A stretch of 64,000 nt of DNA from Daphnia pulex (taxonomy: Eukaryota > Arthropoda > Branchiopoda > Diplostraca > Daphniidae), in the NCBI RefSeq assembly GCF_021134715.1, contig NC_060020.1:4960001-5024000 (forward strand), in the 5' to 3' direction. Below are positions 13,701 to 26,318 of the stretch, in pieces. A program made the translations under genes and the position numbers. The notes beneath the pieces were generated by a model. It worked only from the letters and a program-made list of their open reading frames with translations. It did not search any database and had not been told where the DNA came from. The first letter of the stretch is position 1. Each line of letters starts with the position of its first letter.

Positions 13701-16700
13701 GGTTCTGACGATCGTCGCCTGTCATTCTTTTTATTTATTCCGTGTCGTTTGAAGAGAAATTTTGTTAGTTTTAACAAAAATATATATAAACCATCAAGAC
13801 TTCCTTGAAAGAGTTTCCGCCCGAAACGCCGAGATAACCCGTTTAGCCGTTCCAGTTATTCGTCTTCCTTTGACAAGAGAAATGACGTTTCGGGAGTCTA
13901 ATAAAAATTAAAACCAGAACTGATTTATTGGGTCCCCATTTTTTAATGTCCCTTCTCTCTGATTTATAATGAGTACAGAACAGAATAGAATAAAATGACA
14001 AGTGCAAGCAGTCAAAAAGGGGCAGTCACGGCATACAAGTAATTGGTTCTCTCATTCGTTGACACACAAACCAAAATTAAAAGGCGTTACACTTTATTTG
14101 CATTTCTTGTTGATTTCCAAAGGGCCAAAAAAAACGAACAAGATTTTCCGGCGCTTATTGCGTCAGTGTCGCGACTCCCTAATAAAAAAGTAAACCGGGT
14201 GTATTGTTGTTTGTTCTTTTCTTTTTTCAACAACAACAAAAATACATCTGTGTGTTCTAAAAACATCCGTTCTACAGTCGAGAAATTTGCCTTTAAAAGT
14301 CGTAAACATAAGAAATACGAAAACAAACACATAAAAACGAGAGAGACAGACCTTGGAATATTATTAAACTAAATATCTATTTCTATAGACAGCACTATTT
14401 TCTCTCCTTTTTTTAATGTGAAGCTGCTGCGCGGTGTTATTCCGAGAGTGAAGCTCGCTGGCGTACCTCATTTTCGGATGACAGTCACGCGCACGCTCGC
14501 AACCAGTAACACGCACTCTCTCGCGACGACCTTGGCTCCTGCATGTACATCGGTAGCGCAAAAAAAAACAAAAAAAAATGTTAATCTGCTGCACTATCAC
14601 TTGCACACGGGATTCTCATTAGACGCATTTCATTTCTACTTATCCGGTGAAATCTTTCTACATTTTCAGTGCGGGGTAAAGACATTTGGCTCGGGCACGT
14701 TCGCTGACGCAACTGGTCGCTATGGAGCGTGCGTGAGTCGAGCGGACGAGCAATTCCCTTTCATTCTTTTGTGATCTCTTCATTTGCACAACTTCGACTT
14801 TTGTGGAAGAGAATGCAACTATTTAAATTCAAACTCTGCCGTCGTTCCACTTTCCGTCCATCCCAAAGGAGAAATGTCGAGCGAAGAATATAAAGATTAA
14901 ACAAATGGTCGGGTTCGTTGAGTTCTAGTAGCTTAACTGCTGTGACGACCAACAAACACATTGCCCAGAATACAAACAGCAGCCACGTTGACAGCAAAAT
15001 AATAATACATAGGACTAGAGCATTCTTCATCTTTTTTTTCTTTTCCATCTTCCTTGACCTTTTTGGATGTTTTACTTCTTGCGCTTTTCTTCGCTCCGCA
15101 ACAAAGCGCTCACGTGCAGCGGTGGCGGCTTCATTTGCGGGTTCGGGAAAAAGAAAGAAAAAGAAAAGACAACACAATGGAGAGAACGTGGATACAAACA
15201 CACACAAGTCTCAAATTCGCGTATAGCATGATGAGTGGGTTTTAGATGTTCGGGGTCACCGTGGCAAGGCGGTGATCTCTCTCACTATCTATCTATCTAA
15301 TATCCTTTGCTATATATCTATCTGTCTCTCTTTCTTTTTCACCGCAAAACTCCTCTTGCATACAATAGTGCAATCAATCCGGTTTCTTCTTCTTTTTTCT
15401 CGCTCCCCATTTTTTCTTATTTTTTGTTACGTTGCAAACTGGATGGGTCTTCTCTTTGGCTTAACGACTTAACGAGTCATCTCTCGTGTCCCGATTTTTA
15501 ACGACCAGACTCTCTGGCTGTCCTAATCATACCCAGCATGCCTCTTCTCTGCAGCAAAATGATGAGAGCCAAGAAAGTATCTCAGCCCCCAAAAGCTAGC
15601 TTAAATACTTTTACAAGACGAAAAATGGGCCAATCGTCGACCGACATAGAGATTCGAGATCTAGATATGCTACTACGGGTATTTTGGCTGTAGAGACTAT
15701 CTTTCTCCCGCAATGTCCCACTGATTGCCATTAAATCATGACGGACGATTTTTAGGACTTTTGTTTGGCCACCTTTTTATTAGTTTGCTTTTGTTGTGTG
15801 TATGTTTTTTTTTCTTCTTCTTCTTCTACTTGGCCGTCACGTAAACGTCTGAAAGAGAAAAATGACCGTAGGATTGGAGCTAGGCGGTTAGAAACGGTTG
15901 ATGGTTTCGAGGTTGTAATTTGGCTCTCTCGCCAGCATTAACGTGGAGGCTGACTCATTTGCTGCTGGACAGACGAACGACTCGATCGAATCGGCCCGAA
16001 TAATTTCTCTTTTGATCGCATGAATAGCCTCGCGCGGTGGAACAAATAATAAACGGCCGACAAATCGCCCTGGCACACATCCGTAAGAATCGACCGTGTC
16101 CGTGTTTTACGAACGGCGAGCACGACAGGGCCGCCTACCTGCTCTCGCGATTGATGGAATGAATGGGCCAGCTAAAGGCGCGAAGAAAAACGTCACAACA
16201 GGTGGTGCATGCCAACTTGCAACGGCCTGTTCCCCCCTCTGCTTGTCAGAGTTACCTGACGCTCTTTAAATGTCTCGGCAGTTCCTAGTCTCGACTCGTA
16301 AACGGTCCAGTCAGCGCCCCAACGGCCGTGTAAGGCCCAGCTGGAAGTCTCTTGCCACCTCCTCAATTGGCTCAATCCGTTTTCGTGTCCTGTTTGGGGA
16401 GCCCCCATCACGAAATCAAAATGTACGAAACAAAAAAGCCATTGCGCAAACAAAACTCGATGAATGCGTATGCAACAACAACAACGAAAAAGAAAATAAC
16501 CCCCCAAAAGAAAATCAGGTGACGTTGCTGCTGGAAGGGATTTTTGTTTTTTGTTTTCGTGATCCGAGTAAACACATCGTGAACCCCCCGACGGAATGGC
16601 CCCGATGTAGCAAACGACCCAGATGGTAGTAGCGCCGTTGAACGGGAACGGGGCCAAGAGTGGGGCAAGGACGCTCAGCTGTTGTTCTTATGTACATGCT

Positions 16701-19700
16701 AGCGCTCTCTTATAACACGACTCGTCGTCGTGCATCTCTCTCTCTTTTCTCATAACTTTTTTCTTCTTCACAAAAATCTCCATGTGCCCGCTTGGTGGGA
16801 AACAACCGGTCTTCAAGCAACAACCGGTTCTTTCCATCTCTTTTTTTTTTGTTTAATTCCTTTTTGCTCTGTTATGTGTGTGTGCGGGAGGGTTTTGGTT
16901 ATTATTTTTTGTGCGCCTCTCCTTTCAAATCTACACAACTCTCACGAGCCATTCATCAGTTCGCCTTGACTATGGAGCGCTAAGTGTCACGAAGCATCTC
17001 TAGTGCTAGATCTTCATCGGAGGCCCCCCTCCCTGAGTCTCTTTTTCAACTCGGTTCAATATATATCTCGCCCTTTCCAGTCCCGCATGGCTGTACATTT
17101 TGAAACTAACACGTCTTAAAGAGAGCTGTTGTGGCTCGCCTATTATTTTTCGACAATGTTGATCTTTTCTTATCGCAAAATGTCTTGCGCAAGAGTGTGT
17201 GTGTTCAACCTTCAATCATGAATATAAAGGATGGATATATTTTGCTGTGTATGCCACACGCAAACAACGTAGCAAACAAAAAAAGGTTTTTAAACCAGAG
17301 AATATCCTTGCCACTTGGCAAGGACTCGGAGATGGTATGATGATGACGGTGAGAATTATTACGAATTCCATGTTTTTTCCAGCGAACTGATTGAACATCG
17401 GGGAGGAGTTTCTTTGTTACGTAGAATCCTGCCAAACAGGAAATTCCGACCCAGAGTTGTTTTTCTTTTTTTCTCGGCTAATGGCATTGATGTAGCAATC
17501 AAAAGCTAAGAAAATGAAACAAAAGAAAGAAAAAGGGCTAGCTCCACCGTGGGTGCTGGGTCAAACAAAAAAAATTGAATATGAACATGTACGAAAATAT
17601 TTATGTGCACACGCCCTTACACATACTAGTTTTTTGCTTATTTCAAATTACGTATGCAAAAATGTTTTTTTTTTCTTTCGAATGTTTGGTAATTATCCAA
17701 ACGGTTCAAGCGTCTTTTTTGGGGGGAGATTCTTTGTCAAATTTCACGTTTTCCCGTTCAATTTTAGTATGCAAGTCATAACTCTTGGACGAAATATTTC
17801 TGTCATCCTTAAAGCTACCAGGTATACACGCTAAAGTAAAACGGAGAAAGAATATAGTGGGAGCAAAAAATAATAATTCTTTGGAAAATTGAATAACAGA
17901 GCTATACGGTACATTAGCAAGTGGATGATGGATGAAGAAACACCGCGCAGATTGATAGAGGATAGCGAGGTAATCAACTTCCGAGTCGTGTTAGTTGCAC
18001 GTATGTATGTAGAACCCCCACCCCCAAATTTTCCAAACGAAAATTCACCTGAAAGTAGTCACATGGTACAATACCGTCAAACCATAAACAATTTCCTTAT
18101 TGCCCCTTTTTGTCCTCACACCACACGTCGTATCCGCCATCACTTTTCTTTTTTATTTATTTGGAAAACGAGTGTCGTCGTCACGGGGTGGAAACTCTGG
18201 GATGCCGGGACAAGGTGACGCAAGGATATCCCCCATCGCTCAAAGTTCACGTAGGAAGCGGCCACTACTACATGACGTTGAATACCTTTCTGTCTATTGG
18301 CTTTTGTTGCGTCCCGTTTTTCCTTGTTGAATCGCCGGAGAAAGAGAGAGAGAGAGTCATAAATAAAATCACACGGAATCAGTACATGTATACACGACCG
18401 GGAATCGTCACGAGCCGACAGGGGGGAGAAGATAGGAGAGAAGAGGGAAAGTTTATGGAAAAATCTCAACAAAATGCGCAATGCACGACATAAAGGCATA
18501 GGAAAAAGTAACTAACCGATAAATATCACGGCGACTTTCAAGAGAAGGCATAGTAAATAACTTTCACCGGGATGGCGCACGGCGCCGCCGCCGCCGTATC
18601 TTCTCTTCGGAGGAGTTTGGTCGGGACCCGATCGTCGTCGTCTTCCGACGATGATACCCGGCCCGCCCCGGACTTTTGGTCGGAGAAAGATGACTATCTC
18701 TCACGCAGAAGGCGGTGGCAAAAAGATGTAGTAGTAGTAGTGGCCCTCATAATTCCTGGTTTCCTATGTGTGGTAACTATACACACACAGTAGTGTGTAT
18801 TGTAAAAAAGCGTGAGGCGCCAAAGGCGAAACCATAATAACAAAGACGAAAGAATCCGAAATAAAAAGGCGTGTGTGTGGGTTAAGGTGTATGTAATACG
18901 CAATTTTTATAGAGGACGAGATCTCTCAAGAGTAAAGGACATTTTCGACACGATGTTCTTTTTTCTTCTCGTTCAAGTGAAAGTTATTGTTGTGTGTCCT
19001 GCGGTATTATTTCTAGACTCGAATCGAACCCCCCCAATATGGAATCGCCTCATTTATTCGTATATGGACGTTGGCTTAATTTGAGTCGAGGGGGAGTCGA
19101 CAGCGGACAATTAACACGAAAACTGCCATGCCACAATGACTGACCGAAATCCAGATCTCTTTGTTTCGTGTACATCGAAGTATGATACTTAAAATTTAAA
19201 TGAGAATATACACAAAGCAGCACCCTAGTGCAGGTTATAGAAACAAATAAAAGTAATTATTTTTCAGATCGGCATTTGTAGGCAGTCGAGATCTACTTTC
19301 AACTTGACTCCTTGACTTTATAATTTTTGTTTTAAATGGCCTCTAGGTGTTGGAAAGTTGGCCACCATTTCGACGACTGTAGCAGTAATAAATGCAAGCT
19401 ATATCTGTTCGCGAGTTGGACTTTCGAAAATATGTCAGAAGATATTTTCGAGACTGACTGACAGACAGACAGCCAGACGTCTAGGTACTAAATAGTCGGC
19501 GAAAAGCATCGGGGCATAATATTTTGATAAAACGGAATCGGTAGAAGCGCTAGGCCTAAATTCGGAGTTGGTCGCGACCAAAACCAACTTTCGCTTTCCT
19601 TTTCATTCCAGTTCCTGGGTGGATTATTGTCGGAACGACGAAAAAGGAAGAAAACGATAATCGATTCCACAACTTGTTTCTAAATTTTTCCAACCCAAGA

Positions 19701-22700
19701 GGTGCAACTCCCTCTTTGATTTATGTCCAAACAACAGGGTAGATGTATACGCCATTATGACGAAACACTCGCTGGCTTCCACCCTCTCCCTTTTTTTATT
19801 TCAGGGTCGCTCTCTTGTATCCATTTAATGGCACAGGTACGACGGTATAACATTGTTGTACCCCTTTCTCCGTTGGAAACTCTCTCCGAAAAGGGGAAGG
19901 CAAAGAATTTTTCTGAATCCCGATGGTTCTAAACGTATAATTGATCTTTGGGTGAATGTGTATATAGAGGCAAAGAAAGGAAACATTTAAGAAAAGACGA
20001 AATGGATAGGGAAAGCCAAGCGATGCGAAGCTTTTGAATAAATAGTTGGGAAGAAGGAAAAAAAGGGTGAAAGAGAAATAGTTCCGTTGAACTATTAAAG
20101 AGGATAATAATTTATAGAGGTGGGCTGAATCGAAGAGGTGCTCCGTTGTCTTGTTCAACACCATCCTCACGATTCTTTTTTCGACTTTCACTGCTTACAA
20201 CCATTCATAAGCTAATGAACAGCTACAAACTAACAAACTGGTGTGTGTAGTATATGTATAGTATGTTCTCACCGAACAACATCCTTTTTTTAAAAATGTT
20301 ATCCAACTTTTCGTTGGATCGCATCAAATTTTTTCTCCCTCTCACCCACCCTTTTATTCCTGGATATGACGTGGGTGTTTCGTGTTTTTTTTTTTCTTTG
20401 TAATTTGGTGCCTGTCGTGTCGCACCACGTGTGAGCTTATCTCATTATTATCAACTTGGTTCTTTCACCTGAAAAGTTTTTTTTTTTCCAAATTTCCAGA
20501 ATTTACATATTTTCTTGTATTCGTGTCATTTGAATCTTCTTTTACTTTATCAAATCCTCTTTATTTATTTTTTTCCTCTTTCGAAATTCATCCGTGCCAG
20601 CTGCTTGTTTCAGCGACTTTCTAACGGCCGATATCAATGCCATTCAAATCAAGAAGATTGGGTCGTCAACGCACTGCTCGGTTGGTGGTTACCTAAACTT
20701 GAAAGTTGGTTCGAAACAGGATTTCGTACTGATTGTTCATTTTGATTTCTTATATATTCCCCGTATTATCGGACACGGCTGTTCGCTGTGGCTTCGCTCA
20801 TTGGGTCGCCACACTATAATAAGGACAGCGACAAAAAGGCATCAAAGAATAGGCGCATCAAATCTAATCCGACTCTGAATTAACTTGCCTCCGTTGTTCC
20901 GCACGTCCATCAAAACGTTACAACACGTCGAAAGAATAGTAGTAACCCAAATTTTTTCAAAACGAAATTTTATTTTCTCCCTCCTTTAAATTTATTCGAC
21001 ATTTTTTTTTTAATATTTTTGACTGACAATTCCCACCCAAACTGGCGGAAGGAAAGTCGTGAAACGAACGCAGCTGTTGCAGTTCTTGTGTGGATATAGA
21101 ACTTTACACCAACTTTTACTCTTCGGATAAAGATAACAACTTTACAATACGAAAAAAAAAAAACGGCTGACCGCACTTAACTCACGTTTTCAACATGGCT
21201 GAAATATCGTGTCCATCATTTCGCTTCCCCCCTATATATATATATATATGACTATGTGGTTTTCTTGTGTAAAACCCACATAAAACGAGCCACTGGGAAT
21301 GAAATAAACTTCACTGATGACGAGTTACCGTTACAGCTCTACAGTTGCGTCGGCCGCGTCCAACGGTGCACCACTATTACACATTCTACTTGGGAAGTCG
21401 ATTGAACAGCGAAAGGACAAAATACAAAAGAAAAAGAGAGAAAAAAAAAGGAATAATAATAATAATAATAACCATCTATCCAGTTACAATTTTCGATCGG
21501 GTGGTGTTGCGGCTTGAGAGAGCTGAACACGTTAAAAAGTGAATGGAGGTTATCGACAATCGGCGATGCGCTGAAAGTTTTCACACCCTTGAGATTTGCA
21601 CAAGTAGCAACCGCTCTTTCATCCGAATCCTTGCGGTTTTTAACTTCAAGTTCTTCCCACTTGTTTATTTGAATACTTCCTATTTTTTCGGTCACCCCGT
21701 GAAGTAAAATTGAAGTGAAAAAGCATTTCGCCACGTCTCGTTCCACTGTCAAATTGAAGTGAACTGGGTACGACTTTATTATTTCAGGACTCCGATTATT
21801 GACACCACGCTTCGACTGCTCGTGCAACTGTAAATCTATTGTGTGTACACAATGACAGCAGCAGTTGCTATATAATATCCGTGTGTATAAAGGCGCGATG
21901 CATTACTTGTTTCTCTTGCGTCATTATTGATGTCCTCCCTGCCGCCGATCGCGGTCTCCTGTAGCGACCCAACGGATAACGTACCGTTTCATGAATGGCG
22001 TTTCAAAAAATAAAAAGCGGGACCCAACAAAAAAAAAAAAAAAAAAATTCTAAATTGAATGAGGAAGGATAATAAAGAAGCCATAGGCAACTTTCTATGA
22101 CTCGCGATATTTTCTGTGAATACCCTTCCGAGTATTTTCCGCTTCAACAATCGCGTGCTGCAATGGCTGATACTGAGATAATATCTGATTTCTATGCCGT
22201 CATAATATGTCGTCATCCTAGGGAATGATTGCTTTGTTTCTTTGCTCTTTTATTTCCAATTTTTTTAGGGGAAGATTAGGGTGACGACAACCTTTTGTTC
22301 GCGACAAATGCACTTTCTCGTATCGCTTCGCAACGTACGCTATACCACCTGAGAGTCAGGCACCTTTATTTCTTCTTTTATGGTCGCTCGATCAAAAGGC
22401 AAGGAAAAAGTGAAAATGACTCGCGTCCTTTATAGAATTAGCGGTAATGCATGTTCACTACCAATTCACGGACGAGTCGGGAATATGACAGGAGGACCAT
22501 TATCTGGATTTGAATGAATAAGCTCGTGCAATTCGGAAGGACATGTAAAAAAGAACAAGTAGAGAAATCCCTGAAATCAAAAGATTTCGCTTTTCCTTCT
22601 CTCTCTATATAGTCTCTAATTCTTCTTCGCTAGTCGTTACGCTGCCATTGTATATAAACAACACCCCACGTTGGCGGAAGGAGTTGTTACCGAGTCAAAA

Positions 22701-25700
22701 ATAAAGAGAAACTTACAGTTATATATTTCTGTGTCTATTCGCCGTCGAAAAATTATAGGCAGAGTCATCAGCAATGCCCGGGCGCGCGCGCGCCAGCGAT
22801 GCGTTGCGAATCAAAATTGACCTTCTGAGAGTTTTATATCAAAGTCTTGACAGCAAACCTCCTCCCTCCCCCCGCTTGCCCATTAATTAAGTGCTGTGGG
22901 GGGCACACCTGCAATCCATCACGAAGGAGCGGGAACGTGACGGGGGAGCGAACTCGAAGTAAAATGTCCTTACTTAAAAAGCGCAATCGCCCATCGTCTA
23001 TAATGAGTAATGCGCCCGACCAATGTTGAAATTCTAAATCAAGCAATCAGAATAACATTAAAAGACGCGATGACAACACTCCCAGCTGGCCCTTGACTGT
23101 TACTCGTATACATTGCTTTTGTTTTGTTCTTTTTCTTTCCCGGAAGTGTTGTCTGGTTTCATCTATAATCAAGCAGTTGACTCACGTCATTGAGTCGTTG
23201 ACCCACCACGGAGAGCTATAGCGTCTGATCGATCTTTATCATGATTTTTCTTCCACATCTTTTTCGGTCAGTAATGATTACTTCTCTATCCCAAGCGCTA
23301 TTCTTACATGCCGGCAAAGGGCCAGCATCGCCTTATGATCAGCTCTTCACACGCCATTCGTAAATGTGAATAGATCCCTGCCGACCTCACACCGCCAGCG
23401 TCGAATAGAGTGGCTAGTATCATTGATTTACGAAATAGACAAGTCCCATCATCAAGAACCAGGAAGGCTTTAGATGTTTTCTTTTTTTTTCTTGTTCACG
23501 TTGTTTCTCTTTTCGATCGAGAGAGAAAGAAAAAATGTTTTTAGAAACGTTTCCAGCGGCTGCCGCTATAGGCCGATAATTGGATTGTAAGGTATAGACA
23601 TTGCTTTTTTCACGTTGGAAAAACACGACGGCTCAAATATCAGAGAAACTAAATACGCTAGATTTTCTTGCATAGTTGCATTATCGAGCTGTTCAGCACT
23701 AGTAGGTGCTCCTAAGTCGATTTGGGTCGCTTCGGTGGCCGCCAAGCCAAAAAAGAAAGAAATACCCGATCGAAATTGCGCAGCTCGCCGGCCCTCGTTG
23801 GCACTTGGCCCGAGTGCCAATCTTTTTCCATCTTCCTGGGTCTCGAGCCTACTACCATGGGCAACTTTTAACGTTTATGTCCCGCACCGCTGCCCACCTC
23901 GTATGTCATCATTTCTCGACTGGGCGCAAAAAGGTTCTCCCTTCCGATGCGGAGCTAGGAGACCCGCTGCGAATCCAACGAATACGGTCAGGGTGAAAGC
24001 GGTACGACCGCCGGCCTGGTAAACCAACAACAAAAAAAAAATGTTTGTTTCCTCTGAACTTTCAGAAATCGTCGTTCGTGTATATCTAAGGATTCCCTGA
24101 CATCTTTTTTTCTTTTTCTTTCTTTCTTAGTTTTCTTTATTCTTCCAAACATTAGTATAGATCCATTTCCTGTTTCTATTCTTTTGTTTTCTCTTCTCTG
24201 ACATTTGATTGCGGGTCTCGTTGTCATTGTCGAGAAAGCTCGGCAGTGCTGCTCCATGATATACAAGTAGACCCACAGCGCATCAAGTGACAGCAGTGAA
24301 TTCTCTCTTGTAGCTCGTAGCTACGGAAATGTAGACCGGTGATCTACCGTAGTAGTACTTTACTGTAACGCACACACATTCATCATTTGGTCTGTGTGTG
24401 TGTGACTACATATAAAAACAGCGATGAGAGTGTGCATTTCTCATAGCGACCGAGAGAGCCATGTGGCGATCAAACGATGAGAGAGAGTGAGAGAGAATAA
24501 GGGGGTTGATGGGCTGACGTCACCCCAAAATCTGTTTCTTCCCTCAGTTTCTCTTTTTGTTTCTCTCGCCGGCTGATGGCATGCGAACCATTCGACGACA
24601 GCGGCACGATGACGAACGGAACGCCGAAGAGAAAACACTTGGCTTTTTGATAGCTGCTGGAATAACTATAACGACAGCCCTACATCTAACGAGAGACACT
24701 CGACAAATAAGCGAATGCACGTGTAAGAATGGTGACCATCAAGTGGGTGGGCTGGTGGTTTCTCCAACAATCAAGATGTCAACCGAAAAATAAGAAAAAT
24801 AAGGGGAAACAAAAAAGAATGCCGACAAATGCGAGCGGGACGTGCGGTTGTGTATAAACAAGAACCGGGATACATAAGTTTGTCAGATACACAAGAAGCT
24901 TAGACAAGGTAGAGGAAGGAAAATGCTCCAAAACACAATACACTTAAAGTTAAGGTGAGCGAACAATGCGTTGAGTGGGAGAGAGAGCCGTGATGAATAA
25001 AACCCGTTGCGCGTGTTTTCTATGAATATAAATCCTTACATTTATGGAAAAGTTGTTGAAAAAGAAATGGAAACAATTCTAATAATAATATGCTGCTTGT
25101 CACATACCACCAAGTCTTTGGAACGGATCGACTCCGGTTGTGCTGGCGGTGCTGGCCTTCGTGATCCGCGCATCAGGCCAAAACAATCTCTTTCTCTTTC
25201 GGGCAAGCGCCGTGATATTTTTTGAGGGGGATAAAAATTCCACGAAAAAGGCCAATCAAAATGTCGACTCTGCGCGCCAAGTGCGCAGCACACACACACG
25301 GAACATACTACTAGTATGCATAATGCATCTACTGATTGTTATGAAAAAAATATTTTCTTTTTTTTTGATCTACTCTAATTGACAATTCCGATGCACACGA
25401 TATTATCCTGTAACGAAACTATGCGATTTGTCAAGTCAACAAAAAACTCACTTATCTTTTACCACATCTCCGAAAACGGGAAAAAAACGGTTTGGCCCGT
25501 TGTAGATTTTTAACGAACCATTAATAATATGAAATCCAGTTGGAAATTCTCCCATTTAATTATATTTAAATTTGTTGCAGGTGTCTTTGGTGAACCAAGA
25601 CGACGCTCTGTTCCGTCAACTGCTGGCGCTCAACACTTCGATCCACCAACTGCGGAGCCAGTCGCTGCAGCGTCGGGCTCGGACCTTGTCCAGCAACCGC

Positions 25701-26318
25701 TCGCGGAGTCAACTCTCCCCGACGCTGAGTGCCTCTCTGGCCTCTCTGACCTCGCTGACGTCCTTGTCAGATGGAGAGGACGCTGAAGTGGAAGGCGATG
25801 ACAGCGAACCGGACCCGAAAAATGTTATCATCGGAGCTGGACAGTCGGTGACGCAACGTCAAACCATCACCGTCGTCGGCCAGGCTGCATCAAACAACAA
25901 CAAACCGGTTGCTCCGCAACAACAAACGCAGCTGACTCGAAAACGGGTGTCTTATCCACCGAAATCACGGAACAGGAGCAACTCGCAGCTTTCCCGCTGC
26001 TCGTTCAACTCGTCATCTTCATCCTCGTCGTCGTCGTCATCATCGACTTCATCCTCCTCGGGCGGATCGCCGACCTGGTCCTTGTCCAGCGCCGACGCCA
26101 AGGCGATTGTCAAGGGCGTCAAAACGCCCCGCTCGCCGCACTCGAGCTTTTATTCGCGATCGCCGACCAAGAATCCGCAGCTGTCGACTAATAACAAGCA
26201 ACGGTCGTCGGCCAACAATAAGCACGCCGACCTCCTGATGGTGTTCCACAAGCGCCAGGGCTCCTACGATTCCGGCTGTCAAGGCTCGGAGCCGTCGGAC
26301 GCTGAAGTCTTTGTCTGA
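7735..26318 (+). CDS. FAM89 / leucine repeat adapter protein 25-like, two exons
   Basis: Exons 7735-8532 and 25581-26318 join in phase 0 and give 511 aa. The first in-frame ATG is at 7735 (ATGATG). The join creates the recognisable core, residues about 258-291: HLRMEI joined to VSLVNQDDALFRQLLALN, followed by SIHQL and later a SLSDGEDAE patch. This matches the leucine-rich adaptor segment and acidic Ser/Asp patch of vertebrate FAM89A/FAM89B (LRAP25). FAM89B links MRCK kinase to LIM kinase in actin control in mammals. The rest is low-complexity: SPPP repeats near residues 42-55, an acidic D/E run near 163-175, and a poly-Ser run in exon 2. At 511 aa it is much longer than vertebrate family members (about 190 aa), mostly from predicted disorder. 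The donor is ATC/gtaagt and the acceptor tttgttgcag. Gene identity is good at the core only. Confidence 0.72.
10329..10345. repeat. (TG)n microsatellite
   Basis: Uninterrupted TG dinucleotide run inside the long intron of the FAM89-like gene. Confidence 0.85.
12202..12274 (+). other. exon-like segment with AT-hook-like peptide
   Basis: A GC-rich island in AT-rich intron is flanked by an acceptor-like CACCAG and a donor-like GAG/GTAATA. An ATG at 12203 opens a 37-codon frame containing RRRRGRPRH, which resembles an AT-hook core (RGRPR), and reads past the donor to a TGA near 12316. At 73 nt it would break phase as a cassette exon of the host gene. It could be an alternative first exon, a poison exon or chance. 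Confidence 0.2.
18572..18793 (+). CDS. candidate small ORF, tail-anchored microprotein
   Basis: A true ATG opens 73 codons in a locally GC-rich island inside the FAM89-like intron. The peptide has an Ala-rich start, a Ser run followed by DDDTRPAPDFW, a basic SRRRRWQKD patch, then a hydrophobic segment VVVVVALIIPGFLCVVTI ending five residues before the stop. That order (charged cytosolic domain, short hydrophobic C-terminus) is typical of tail-anchored proteins. Part of the hydrophobic run comes from a GTA repeat, so chance is a serious alternative. No homologue is recognised. It could also be an alternative first exon. Confidence 0.25.
   Translation: MAHGAAAAVSSLRRSLVGTRSSSSSDDDTRPAPDFWSEKDDYLSRRRRWQKDVVVVVALIIPGFLCVVTIHTQ
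21233..21470. repeat. (TA)n and (AAT)n microsatellites
   Basis: A TA run occupies 21233-21249 and an AAT run 21452-21470. The AAT run encodes a Tyr stretch in a chance minus-strand ORF. Confidence 0.8.
22029..22047. repeat. poly(A) run, 19 nt
   Basis: Homopolymer A tract with no target-site duplication visible around it, so there is no support for a retroposed copy. Confidence 0.8.

Larger units (their letters stand above)
8533..25580 (+). other. 17-kb intron of the FAM89-like gene
   Basis: This single intron is over 200 times longer than the typical 60-90 bp introns of the other genes here. It contains no recognisable transposon ORF or nested multi-exon gene. It holds microsatellites, GC-richer islands (near 12.2, 15.9-16.6 and 18.57 kb) and two exon-like small ORFs listed separately. 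Long first introns often carry enhancers or alternative promoters; that role is an inference. Confidence 0.6.

Noticed and set aside
16193-16657. 154-codon minus-strand open frame
   Set aside because: No domain, and opposite-strand frames of similar length coexist; more likely a GC-richer noncoding block.
19015-19045. B-box-like GGTTCGATTC on the minus strand
   Set aside because: The flanking bases do not form a T-arm stem and no matching A box or acceptor stem is present.
21339-21827. 162-codon minus-strand open frame
   Set aside because: It runs through an (AAT)n microsatellite giving a Tyr run and a Phe/Ser-rich stretch; no recognisable domain or promoter.
23615-24022. 135-codon open frame in the long intron
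   Set aside because: Mixed composition without domains; overlapping frames are equally open and no splice logic fits.
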